Source of the DNA: Oscillatoria princeps RMCB-10
GTDB lineage: Bacteria > Cyanobacteriota > Cyanobacteriia > Cyanobacteriales > Oscillatoriaceae
DNA length: 59,970 nt
Direction of reading: 5' to 3'
NCBI GenBank assembly: GCA_019359235.1
Contig: JAHHHT010000044.1
Coordinates: 1 to 59,970 of the forward strand
Shown here: positions 1 to 7,842 of the stretch, piece by piece
How the letters are laid out: every line of letters starts with the position of its first letter
How positions within the stretch are numbered: the stretch's first letter is position 1
Position numbers and translations under genes: made by a program
Notes under the pieces: model-generated
Seen by the model: only the letters and a program-made list of their open reading frames with translations
Databases searched by the model: none
What the model was told of the DNA's origin: nothing

Positions 1-125
1 AAGGTTTGTAGTTGGGCTTTAGCCCAAGGTTTGTAGTTGGGCTTTAGCCCAAGGTTTGTAGTTGGGCTTTAGCCCAAGGTTTGTAGTTGGGCTTTAGCCC
101 AAGGTTTGTAGTTGGGCTTTAGCCC
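1..125. repeat. 25-bp tandem array with palindromic core
   Basis: Five consecutive copies of a 25-bp unit start at base 1, so the array may extend to the left of the window. Each unit holds a perfect inverted repeat, TTGGGCT-TT-AGCCCAA, which would form a 7-bp stem with a 2-nt loop in RNA or single-stranded DNA. There are no unique spacers, so it is not a CRISPR array. No coding function is visible. Confidence 0.9.
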
Positions 126-230
126 AATCCGGTACCGGTTGCCGGCAGTTCCGAAGCGATTGCTTCCAAAAGTTGCGATTTATATTATAACTCAAGTTGC
201 TACCTACAAGTCTAAGCATTTAGATCCCCC

Positions 231-330
231 CAAACGGGACGGGGCGGTCTCCGTGGGTGGCACCGCCCCTACAAAGGGGGGCGCAAGAGTATTTCCCCCC
301 CTTTTTAAGGGGGGGCTAGGGGGGGATCTC
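231..330. repeat. Interspersed G/C-tract palindromic repeats
   Basis: Two dispersed repeat types lie side by side. The first is a palindrome of the form GGGGCGG...CCGCCCC carrying TCTCCGTGGGTGG; related copies are near 28240 (opposite strand) and 54966. The second is a run of Cs and Gs flanking AAGGGGG-type tracts, with a relative inside the element at 12231-12401. Such repeats are common between cyanobacterial genes. No gene is supported here. Confidence 0.7.
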
Positions 331-407
331 ACCTGACTCACTGGTAAGTATAAACTTGGGTTATTATAACACAATAACACCCCACCGGCACGCGAGAACC
401 GGCGGTT

Positions 408-2147
408 CTAACCCAGGGAGTCTGGAGCATTAGAAGTTAAAAAATTCTCAACAACGTAATCTCCCAAAGACCTGCCGGCGGCTAAGCCATCTTCGTTAGC
501 TGACAGGAAGTGAATCCCACCATAAATCCGGCTCAGACCGGCTTCCGATGCGGCATCAGAAAAGCTGTCAAATTGGCGCTCAACCCCTGGCAATCCAATC
601 GAAGTTGTGGTAAAATTGAAATTGTCGCCGAAGAGTTCAGTGAGAACTGCATCAGCTGCGCCGCTGAAGGTACTGTGCCCGGAAATGTATTCGGGAAAGG
701 GCGGGGTTCCTATCAGGGAGTCCCAAGTTATATCGGCTGCTGTCTGGGGGTTGCCATCGGTATCGGCTTGGCGGATGGCGGTGACCGGTCGCCAGAAATC
801 GTAGGCGTATTTGGCGTCCCAAGCGACAATGCCGGCGTCTGCTAGGGCGATGTTCAGCAGTGCGAACATGCGGGCGTCTTCTAACAGGGTGCTGCCACTT
901 TGTAAGGAGGCTTGTTGGGCAATTTGGTTCCAGTGTCCGGGCGGGGTGTAGGTGCCGGCACCATCCGCCCAGAAGAGCGCGATTTCTGTCCCTTCTGGAG
1001 TGCGGGCGCTGCTGTTTTTTTCGCCCAATTCTTTGACTTGATTGAGTTCTCTGGTATAATCAGAACTGGTGAGGGGAGGGGGTTCGCTTGGGCGAAATTG
1101 GGAGTTGCTTGTCATGGCAAAGGGGGCGAGATTCGCCCACTGGGGGAGGAGTGCCGGTTGAAAGCCGGGAGGGGTGGGAATCCAATTGCCGGCACTGGTT
1201 TTTGGGGTGTGGGGCACTTTTGTGGCGGAACCGTCCGCACTTCTGGCGGCTAAAATTTGGCCGGCTGCGATTTGCCCTATGGTGACGCCATCTGTTTCGG
1301 ATTTGCTGTCGGGGATTGCGGCGAGAGAGGATGTCAGTGCGGCGTCGAAGGTGGGGGATTGGTTGGGGTATAAATAGGTGAGAGTTCGGTGCGCTGCGGC
1401 GGCGGCAGCTGCTTCTGGATCGGCGTTTGGCGGCGCTTCTAGGTTGGCTTTGTATGGCGTGCCGGTTTTGGCGATTGCTGTGACGGCATCGTATATTGCT
1501 GTGTGGATTATGGCTAGGTTTCGGGCGGCTAAGGGGGGTGCTGTTTTGTCTGTTTGGATGGCGTTTAATGCTGTCTGGTTCCAGTCGATGATGGTGTTGG
1601 TGGGATCTGCGGAAAGGAAGCGGTTGAGTTGCCGGTCGAATTTGAAGGCGGGGGAACAGCTTCGCCCTTCTGCGATGCCGTGGGTTTGGAGGTGCTGTAA
1701 TGCTAGATTTCGGTTGCCGGTGCAAGCTTGATTGACATCGGGGTTGTTGGATAAGTAATAGTCTAAGCTGACGTAAGGCGAGAAAGCGCGTCCCTCTGCT
1801 ATGCCGAAGGTTTGCAGGTGTTTGAGGAGTTGCTCGCTGTTGAGTCCGGCCAAGTCTGGATTGCTGGCGCGATAGAAGTTGAGGTCTATTAAGGGAGAGA
1901 ATTGCCGGTTTTCGGCTACGCCAAATTGTTCTAGATGGTTGAAGAGTTGCTCGTTTGTTAAGCTAGCTAGGTCTGGGTTTTTGGCGCGGTAGAAGTTGAG
2001 GTCGGCGAACGGGGAGAATTGCCGGTGTTCGGATAAGCCTTGAGTTTGGAAGTGCTGGAGTAATTGCTGGGGGGTGGTTATGCCGGCGGCGGCTAAGTCG
2101 GGGTTGCCGGTGGCGTAGAAATCGGGGTCAAATAATTGGACGGACAT
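408..2147 (-). CDS. Vanadium-dependent haloperoxidase-like (PAP2 superfamily) protein with N-terminal surface repeats
   Basis: The first ~165 residues are four copies of a ~39-residue repeat of the form FYxxNPDLA...EQLxxHLxxFGxxEGRxFSP, a type common in exported or surface proteins of cyanobacteria. The rest resembles vanadium haloperoxidases of the PAP2 superfamily, which oxidise halides with hydrogen peroxide. The vanadate-binding signature is complete: Lys446 and Arg453 (KYAYDFWRP), Ser489-Gly490-His491 (ISGHSTF), then Arg540 and His546 (RIYGGIH). The 7-residue and 6-residue spacings equal those of fungal chloroperoxidase. There is no N-terminal signal peptide, so export would have to be non-Sec. 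The start is the first ATG before the repeats; no clear Shine-Dalgarno is seen. The halide preference cannot be read from sequence, and a related acid phosphatase activity is possible. Confidence 0.88.
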   Translation of the reverse strand: MSVQLFDPDFYATGNPDLAAAGITTPQQLLQHFQTQGLSEHRQFSPFADLNFYRAKNPDLASLTNEQLFNHLEQFGVAENRQFSPLIDLNFYRASNPDLAGLNSEQLLKHLQTFGIAEGRAFSPYVSLDYYLSNNPDVNQACTGNRNLALQHLQTHGIAEGRSCSPAFKFDRQLNRFLSADPTNTIIDWNQTALNAIQTDKTAPPLAARNLAIIHTAIYDAVTAIAKTGTPYKANLEAPPNADPEAAAAAAAHRTLTYLYPNQSPTFDAALTSSLAAIPDSKSETDGVTIGQIAAGQILAARSADGSATKVPHTPKTSAGNWIPTPPGFQPALLPQWANLAPFAMTSNSQFRPSEPPPLTSSDYTRELNQVKELGEKNSSARTPEGTEIALFWADGAGTYTPPGHWNQIAQQASLQSGSTLLEDARMFALLNIALADAGIVAWDAKYAYDFWRPVTAIRQADTDGNPQTAADITWDSLIGTPPFPEYISGHSTFSGAADAVLTELFGDNFNFTTTSIGLPGVERQFDSFSDAASEAGLSRIYGGIHFLSANEDGLAAGRSLGDYVVENFLTSNAPDSLG

Positions 2148-2595
2148 AAAACTATAGGGTTTCGGGTTGAGGTATTAGACTTGTTCGGTCGCGGAGTTGA
2201 CAGACTAACTGCTAAGAAAAACAGCTGCGAGCCATCCCTAAATTATTTAGGCTTTTAGATTTTTCCCCAGCTTCTAGCCAGAAAGAAATATTCTGCTGTT
2301 CTGCCCCAGCCACAAAACAGCATTTCTGTAACTGAGGCGATCGTCAGAACCAGAAAAATAATCTTAATAAATTACTTGCCTCAATCGGCGGTATCTGGCA
2401 TTTATTTAAAGAGCCATTGAGCTAATAAAATATTTAACAATATGGACGAATTAGAGGCAGTTTTATCTCAAAGATGTGTTGGGTGAATGGATAACCCTGC
2501 GACAGGACAGGGTGACAGGATTGAAGTGGCTGCAGAAAGGAGACAGCAATACTAACTTTGCCCCCTGGGTATTACTAGCTTTGAATAAGCACGTC
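2148..2595. other. Non-coding stretch
   Basis: No supported gene. It probably contains the promoter of the haloperoxidase gene, transcribed leftward, but no clear -35/-10 pair was found. A short open stretch near 2442-2486 is too small and stops quickly; it may be a remnant. Confidence 0.5.
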
Positions 2596-2910
2596 CTATC
2601 GCAATCGCACTAAGTTTATAAAGCACTTTATGATCCAAATCAAAAAAGAGTAGGCGAACATATAGAACGCCCAGACCAGCCACGCTTCATAGTTTTCATA
2701 ATTCAGTTCTTGCGATTTTAACTTATTACTCAAAACACTAACCATAATGATAATAACCTCATTGCTCAGCGTGCCTACAAAAACTCCTAAAAGCGACCAT
2801 CGCCAAACCGCTACGACTGGTATAATAAAAATCAGGATGAAAAATCCTACCTCAATCGGCCCAAACGTAGCAGCACTTTGGGAAGTTGTTCCGGCAGCTA
2901 TTACTATCAT
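2596..2910 (-). CDS. Small membrane protein of unknown function
   Basis: This 104-residue protein is mostly hydrophobic. Three likely membrane segments are visible at about residues 19-40, 42-64 and 79-100, separated by a short charged stretch (KSQELNYENYE). The start codon has a good ribosome-binding site (GGAGG with a 6-base spacer), which makes this a convincing gene despite its size. It stands alone between the haloperoxidase gene and the paralogous genes of the toxin locus, all on the same strand but separated by long gaps. I do not recognise the family. A role with the neighbouring toxin locus would be speculation. Confidence 0.65.
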   Translation of the reverse strand: MIVIAAGTTSQSAATFGPIEVGFFILIFIIPVVAVWRWSLLGVFVGTLSNEVIIIMVSVLSNKLKSQELNYENYEAWLVWAFYMFAYSFLIWIIKCFINLVRLR

Positions 2911-3350
2911 AAAAACCTCCTACTTACAGGCTTTAAGGCTAAGCATTGAATGGCGGACGGTTATAAATAAATTTAATAGAGCGAGTCTAAATCATTTGGA
3001 TAAATCTCAGAAACCTGTTTTTTTTGAGAGCCCGGCTTTTTGGGGCCGACTTACTGTCCAATTCATTTAGACTCGCTATAGTTCTAAAACCTTAGCCATC
3101 TCCAACTTGACGGATACCCGAGATTCTCTAAATCTCTCATTATTTGCTCCTTAATATTATTTGCTTATGCTCCCACATTATAAATGAGCCACTCAAGAAG
3201 ATTCCCGTCCCGTTCCTCATCTCCTGGTAAGACTGGCCGCCAGATAGAGGCATCGGGGTATTGTTGAGCGCGGGCTACCCATAGGCAGCTGCCTTACGGG
3301 CGTCTGTAGCCGGTGGGCTACTTGCAAAAAGGGGATGCTACCGACTTTGC
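2911..3350. other. Intergenic stretch holding a MITE-like element
   Basis: No gene is supported. The stretch contains the 103-bp inverted-repeat element annotated separately (2978-3080); the remaining sequence is A/T-rich and unremarkable. Confidence 0.5.
2978..3080. mobile_element. 103-bp MITE-like element, family 1, copy 1
   Basis: The ends are imperfect inverted repeats: TAGAGCGAGTCTAAATCATT on the left and the complement of TATAGCGAGTCTAAATGAAT on the right. There is no coding capacity. A second element with the same ends and exactly the same length (103 bp) lies at 15638-15740. A TA-flanked, short, non-coding element with ~23-bp terminal repeats fits a MITE mobilised by an IS630/Tc1-type transposase; that family assignment is inference. 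Confidence 0.65.
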
Positions 3351-3968
3351 CTATGGTAGTCCTGTCTCCTGCAACATTTTTTCAGCGGCTTCAGACCCGT
3401 AGATATGCCCTAATAATGCAGGCAACCAGTTTAAAGTCATCGCCTGAGGGGAAAGCGCTTTAAATTGTTTCAAACGTTCCAGAAACCCATAGACCTGATC
3501 GTCTAGGTCTGGTACAGTTTTACGAATTTCTTCGATGAACTCTGGGGGACCGCCCAGCAGTCCATATTGTTCATGGGACTTTCTGATTCCCCACTTCCCC
3601 TGAGCGGAGTAGATGAAACCATCTAAAAAGTAAGGATTCATATCCAATTTGTATCCAATTAGCTGCTTACTGTCTACTGGCCCAGCATAACCTTCAAGAA
3701 ACTCTGATAAAGGAACGTAACAGTGACAGAAATTAGTTAGTTTTGGATAGATAGCCCACATATAGCAGCCCGTGTCTCCTAAATTAGCTGCGGCGGCAAT
3801 TATGGCATCGATAAGTGGCCGTTCAATCTCATCCTGACATGGATAGATAATTATGCGCCCACTAATTTTCGTCGAAAAAGTTCTACCAAAAGGGTCATCT
3901 TTGACAAAGATATTCCGGAGAATAGGCTCTGCTTCTACATAAAATTGAGATTCAGTTAGAGAATACAT
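3351..3968 (-). CDS. Candidate immunity protein, paralogue c of three
   Basis: This 205-residue soluble protein is a clear paralogue of the next two genes upstream. Shared blocks are an N-terminal VEAEPILR-x-FV-D-PF segment, YPC-x7-PLIDA, GDTGCY, the central QGKWGI and GLLGG-PEFIEEIR blocks, and a C-terminal LPALLGHIYG-x-AAEKML segment. No known enzyme motif or membrane segment is present. Its place downstream of RHS toxin cassettes suggests an immunity role, but I do not recognise the family by name. It is separated from paralogue b by 336 bp containing a toxin-tail remnant, which suggests it once had its own toxin partner. No clear Shine-Dalgarno precedes the start. Confidence 0.7.
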   Translation of the reverse strand: MYSLTESQFYVEAEPILRNIFVKDDPFGRTFSTKISGRIIIYPCQDEIERPLIDAIIAAAANLGDTGCYMWAIYPKLTNFCHCYVPLSEFLEGYAGPVDSKQLIGYKLDMNPYFLDGFIYSAQGKWGIRKSHEQYGLLGGPPEFIEEIRKTVPDLDDQVYGFLERLKQFKALSPQAMTLNWLPALLGHIYGSEAAEKMLQETGLP

Positions 3969-4014
3969 ACTGCTAGCTTAATGAGGTAAGGCGCGATTCC
4001 AGAAAAATTTTATT

Positions 4015-4156
4015 CTAGAATCTATATCTCCAAGGATTGGGAAATGGAATACTGGGAAATGGAATAATGGGAATTGGAATCTGCCACGGAGTTGGAGCAG
4101 GGGTGGGAGCCGGCGTAGGAGCTAGAGGAGAGTAATGATGGTTGATGTTCTCGTCC
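4015..4156 (-). pseudogene. Remnant of an RHS toxin C-terminal tail
   Basis: In one frame the complement strand reads a Pro/Ala/Thr-rich tract (LAPTPAPTPAPTP) followed by IPIPIIPFPSIPFP and a stop. This resembles the extreme C-terminus of the orphan RHS protein at 5601-7343, which also ends in a PAPTPVPAPAP-type tract and a short hydrophobic tail. No RHS core or toxin domain precedes it. I read it as the 3-prime stub of a lost toxin cassette located just upstream of immunity paralogue c. The coding frame opens after a stop near 4157. Confidence 0.45.
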
Positions 4157-4304
4157 TATATTGAATTAGTATCAGGCCAACGAGAGTAATGTTGGTTGAG
4201 GAATACGGTGAGGTAATGACCGTCACCTATCCAAATACCTATCCAAAGGCTGGCTTTAATTCACTGACTGCTTCCTTAAGAAATTTTATTTTTTAAGATT
4301 TTAT

Positions 4305-4937
4305 TTATCCTTTTTTCCAATATCTCCGGCTCACACCTATCTCTTGTAAAATTTTTTCAGCGGCTGTCTGTCCATAGACATGGAACAACATTCCTGGCAG
4401 CAATCTGAGAACAGCTGGCCCGAATTTACCCGTCTCAGGACGGCGCAATCGCTCTTCTATAAAGTTATAGACTTGTCGGTCGATATCGGGTATGGCTTGC
4501 TGAATACATTGCATAAACTCTACAGTTCCCCCAAGCATCCCATGACGTTCATGAGATATCATAATCCCCCATTTGCCGGTTGGTAAGTAAAGGGTATTTT
4601 CTAACTCAAGACTCATGCCCAAGTTATTACGACGATTTGCTTTTGCAGAAGGTATTCCCGGATAAGTTTCAGGAAATTCGGACAAAGAAATATAATAGTG
4701 CTGCCGCTCTACTGCCCAGATATCGTAGATATAGCAGCCAGCATCTCCCACAGTAGAAGCTGCATCTACTATAGCATTTATAAGTGGCGGCTCGATGTAC
4801 TGAAAGCAGGGATAAACTATCCTGCGTGCGACAACATTGGGTGAGAAAGGCTCATCAAAAGCGTCGTCATTGACAAAGACTTGCCGAAGAGCAGGCTCTG
4901 CTTCTAAACGAAACTCTGTTTGGCTGAGAGTATGCAT
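4305..4937 (-). CDS. Candidate immunity protein, paralogue b of three
   Basis: This 210-residue protein is homologous along its length to the genes at 3351-3968 and 4948-5571. Conserved blocks are LEAEPALRQVFVNDDAF, VYPC-type and PPLINA segments, GDAGCY, TGKWGIMISHERHGMLGG, and a C-terminal LLPGMLFHVYG-x-TAAEKIL segment. It starts only 10 bases after the stop of paralogue a, so the two are almost certainly co-transcribed. No catalytic motif is recognised. It diverges from paralogue a more than expected for a recent duplication, which fits immunity genes kept against different toxin variants. That reading is inference from position. Confidence 0.7.
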   Translation of the reverse strand: MHTLSQTEFRLEAEPALRQVFVNDDAFDEPFSPNVVARRIVYPCFQYIEPPLINAIVDAASTVGDAGCYIYDIWAVERQHYYISLSEFPETYPGIPSAKANRRNNLGMSLELENTLYLPTGKWGIMISHERHGMLGGTVEFMQCIQQAIPDIDRQVYNFIEERLRRPETGKFGPAVLRLLPGMLFHVYGQTAAEKILQEIGVSRRYWKKG

Positions 4938-4947
4938 ATTACCAGAT

Positions 4948-5571
4948 TTACGAGTTTATAGCATTCCGTAACAGTTTCCGAGCTTTTTTTGGCCCGTAGA
5001 CATGCGCCAGCAACCCAGGCAGCCATTCAATTTGATATAAATCTGGCTCCATCCCTAAATATTCAAAAGACCCTCGGCAGTTCTGTAAAAAACCATATAC
5101 CTGAGTATCTAAGTCTGGTACGGATCTGCGAATTTCTTCAATGAACTCTGGTGAGCCTCCAAGCAACCCATATCGCTCTTGACACAGGAAAATGCCCCAC
5201 TTTCCCTGGGATGAGTAGAGAACGTTCTCTAAGTTTACTTCCAGACCTAACTGAACTGCAACAAGCCGCCCATTCTCTTCTGTGCCATTATAAGCCTCAG
5301 AAAATTCCGAAAAAGGGATATAACAGTGATTGGGGTGATCGGGGTGTTTCCAGAGTAGAGATAGGTAGCAGCCGGTATCTCCACTACTAGCTGCCGCAGC
5401 AATTACAGCATCTATGAGCGGCTGGTCAACATAACACTCGCATGGATAGATCATTCTGCGTGCAGTAATACTGGGTGAAAAAGGTCGGTCAAACGGGTTG
5501 TCGTTGACGAAGACTTTCCGAAGAATGGGCTCGGCTTCTACTTGATATTCCAGTTCGGTGAGAGCGCGCAT
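4948..5571 (-). CDS. Candidate immunity protein, paralogue a of three
   Basis: This 207-residue soluble protein lies 29 bases downstream of the orphan RHS/toxin gene on the same strand, the classic place for the cognate immunity gene of a polymorphic toxin. It shares the family blocks: YQVEAEPILRKVFVNDNPF, YPCE-x-YVDQPLIDAVI, GDTGCYL, SQGKWGIF and GLLGGSPEFIEEIR. The family ends in WLPGLLAHVYG-x3-A. There are no membrane segments or signal peptide, so it would act in the cytoplasm by binding a toxin that has entered the cell. A purine-rich AGGG lies about 8 bases before the start. The family name is unknown to me. Confidence 0.72.
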   Translation of the reverse strand: MRALTELEYQVEAEPILRKVFVNDNPFDRPFSPSITARRMIYPCECYVDQPLIDAVIAAAASSGDTGCYLSLLWKHPDHPNHCYIPFSEFSEAYNGTEENGRLVAVQLGLEVNLENVLYSSQGKWGIFLCQERYGLLGGSPEFIEEIRRSVPDLDTQVYGFLQNCRGSFEYLGMEPDLYQIEWLPGLLAHVYGPKKARKLLRNAINS

Positions 5572-5600
5572 TTGATTGCCCTACTTTAAAACATTTAGAA

Positions 5601-7343
5601 TTACATTTCACGTCCTGGTTGCCCAAAGATCCATTTTAGAATTTCGAGCAGTGGGTTCGGTCCACTTGGGGCTGGAAGTGGTATAACTGGCACAGGAGCT
5701 GGAGCCGGAACCGGGGTTGGAGCTGGAGCCGGAACCGGAGCTGGGGTTGGAGGTCGTAGACGTCTGTAATTCTCAAGTCCATCTTCAAGCCTTGGTTCGT
5801 TTGTTGGTATTGCCGCAGGACAAGCCGGGCTGGGATTTCGTGGGCCTGCGAAGCGGAACTTGACTTCTCTAACCTGAGGATGTCCAGGAGTGTCGTGCGT
5901 TCTTCCTCTTCCAACATTATCTGGAACAAGGTCTATTGTTGGCACCTGCAGAGGTGGGGTTGCAGAATTGGGTCGTAGGTTAGCTCTTCCTCTACCCTGT
6001 GGGTCATTATCGTCTCGTAACATAGCAGTTTGTACCCAATTTACAACCCCTCCCGGAGGGAAAAACCGACTTGTTCGACTGTTTGGGATTGTTATGAGCC
6101 GAAACCAAGTCGTCGCAGTGGCCAGTGCTGCTGCGTAATTAGGGGACTCTGGATATCCAGTATAAACTCGTGGGTTTGTACCACCCCTGGCTAAGTTTAG
6201 AAGTATTCTCAGATTCCGAGAACTTAACCCAGAAGGATCGAGACTATCTGTTGGTCGATTTCCAACATACCTGTATAGGTTCACATCACCGCTTTCAAAT
6301 CCAATAGGATCTGGGCCAATGAATCGACCTACTGCTGCGTCATAATACCTGGCCCGATAATAGTAAAGACCCGTTTCAGTATCGAACTCGCGACCAGTAA
6401 AACGGTATCTCGACCCGAGCGCAGCATTGGTTTGATTCGCGACATTCCCGAAAGAATCGTAGCTAATATGATGGACTATAGCTGTTGAATTATTGACCAA
6501 ATCTTTTACAGAACCGAGATAGTCAGTCAATGCCCAAGTAACATTCCCCCCCGTGCCATCTTCCTGTGCCAAAACCTGGTCAACCCCATTTCCGAACAAA
6601 TAGCGGCGACTCAACACAGGAGGATTCGCACCGGCAACCCCATCGCCATCCACAAACTCCAGCAGCACATTCTCCCGATCGTAGACAAAATGCGTTACCG
6701 CACCCCCCACCGTATCTAAAGGATTAGCATCAACTGTTTTAGAAAGACGGCGATCCATCGCATCGTAAGTAAATGCCACTTTTTGCACCGGCGTTCCCGC
6801 CGCACTCTTATCCGTGACCTCAACCAACCGGTTGCGGTAATCCCAAGTATATTCCGTAACCTTATTAGTCGCAATCTCAGTGCGGCGCATCAAATTCCCC
6901 TCACCGTCATACTGGAAGCTGTACCTCCCATCAGATTCCAAACGGTTATTGCCACCCCTCACATACCCACTCCCATGTTTGTGGGAAGTCAAGCGATTGC
7001 CATTCGCGTCGTAGCTGTACGACTCATCCGGATTGTCCACATCCGTGTGGTTAGCCCCAGTCAGCTGGTTCGTCAAATCATAATTATAGTCTGTCGTCCC
7101 ATCTACATCAGAAATCTGCGCAATCCGGTCAGCACTGTCATACTCAAAATTATAGAATGCGACAGCTGACGTAGCATTGCTGTGCGTCAAATTGTTCAAA
7201 CGATTTTTCGCATCGTAGGTATAGGTACTGCCGGCCACCAATTGAGTGCCGTTCAAATCGGATCTCCTGCAATTTTTATTATCTTGCTTATTCAAAGCTA
7301 CCTGATTTTTGAGTGAGAGCATGGAGTCCTGTTGGATTTTCAT
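5601..7343 (-). CDS. Orphan RHS core with variable toxin tip (5-prime truncated RHS gene)
   Basis: The 580-residue product begins with ~45 residues of non-RHS sequence and enters YD-repeat sequence abruptly (YTYDAKNRL, YDSADRIAQI). It reaches the RHS-associated core, RFTGREFDTETGLYYYRARY and GRFIGPDPIGF, ending DPSGL near residue 367. The variable C-terminal tip follows: about 210 residues with a W/R-rich segment, a Pro/Ala/Thr/Val tract (PAPVPAPAPTPVPAPAPVP) and a hydrophobic tail. RHS proteins build a shell around a C-terminal toxin and self-cleave it. This copy lacks the N-terminal delivery part and most of the barrel, as expected for an orphan tip displaced by recombination. Its ATG overlaps the upstream stop (ATGA), so translational coupling is possible. 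The toxin activity is not recognisable. Confidence 0.75.
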   Translation of the reverse strand: MKIQQDSMLSLKNQVALNKQDNKNCRRSDLNGTQLVAGSTYTYDAKNRLNNLTHSNATSAVAFYNFEYDSADRIAQISDVDGTTDYNYDLTNQLTGANHTDVDNPDESYSYDANGNRLTSHKHGSGYVRGGNNRLESDGRYSFQYDGEGNLMRRTEIATNKVTEYTWDYRNRLVEVTDKSAAGTPVQKVAFTYDAMDRRLSKTVDANPLDTVGGAVTHFVYDRENVLLEFVDGDGVAGANPPVLSRRYLFGNGVDQVLAQEDGTGGNVTWALTDYLGSVKDLVNNSTAIVHHISYDSFGNVANQTNAALGSRYRFTGREFDTETGLYYYRARYYDAAVGRFIGPDPIGFESGDVNLYRYVGNRPTDSLDPSGLSSRNLRILLNLARGGTNPRVYTGYPESPNYAAALATATTWFRLITIPNSRTSRFFPPGGVVNWVQTAMLRDDNDPQGRGRANLRPNSATPPLQVPTIDLVPDNVGRGRTHDTPGHPQVREVKFRFAGPRNPSPACPAAIPTNEPRLEDGLENYRRLRPPTPAPVPAPAPTPVPAPAPVPVIPLPAPSGPNPLLEILKWIFGQPGREM

Positions 7344-7828
7344 TTTTTACTCCAATAACTTTGAAGGGCTTTAGAAGCCGGGTTAGACGGATACCTTCGA
7401 TAATCATATTGATCAGCTTCATACTCTAAAAATAGCGCGATAGCTTCTTTCTGGATTTCGGTGAATAAACTCACTCTTGAAGCAAAGATTTCGCGGATTT
7501 CTGACTTATCGCTGGTATCCGTCAAACTATAAACGGTAAAATCGCTTACATTGCTCTGGGGATTATCTAGGGCATAAATCATGTACGCTGGCAAAACAAA
7601 AAGAAAAGCTTCTGGACTGAAAAAAGGCAGGGAGCAATAGTTATATTTTATTATCTCTCCTGGAATATTTTCCCAGAGCTTCCAACCTTTCCCTTTAAAA
7701 TCTTCTATTTCTGAATCGTCAAATGACTTAGGGTTAAGCAGATGTTCATCTCCAGGAAATTCAACGCCATAAAAAGCCTCTTTGATTTTTTGCTTTACTA
7801 ATTCAGCACTGACTTGAAACTCGCTCAT
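7340..7828 (-). CDS. Candidate immunity protein (DUF6714-like)
   Basis: This 162-residue protein sits between the two RHS genes, just after the first toxin tip and overlapping the orphan RHS start by 4 bases. I chose the ATG at 7828 because TTGGAG lies 7 bases before it; a longer form from 7855 would overlap the end of the upstream RHS gene. Visible features are an acidic N-terminal half, a central FFSPEAFLFVLPAYMIYAL segment and a C-terminal EAIALFLEYEADQ helix. The pattern recalls the DUF6714 family, whose members often lie beside toxins and other defence genes. That assignment is from memory of the consensus and is tentative. It has no signal peptide and is probably a cytoplasmic inhibitor of the Cys/His-rich tip encoded immediately upstream. 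Confidence 0.6.
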   Translation of the reverse strand: MSEFQVSAELVKQKIKEAFYGVEFPGDEHLLNPKSFDDSEIEDFKGKGWKLWENIPGEIIKYNYCSLPFFSPEAFLFVLPAYMIYALDNPQSNVSDFTVYSLTDTSDKSEIREIFASRVSLFTEIQKEAIALFLEYEADQYDYRRYPSNPASKALQSYWSKK

Positions 7829-7842
7829 AAAGTAACTCCAAT

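Noticed and set aside
112-336. 74-codon open frame at the left end
   Set aside because: It spans interspersed repeats, has no domain and no ribosome-binding site.
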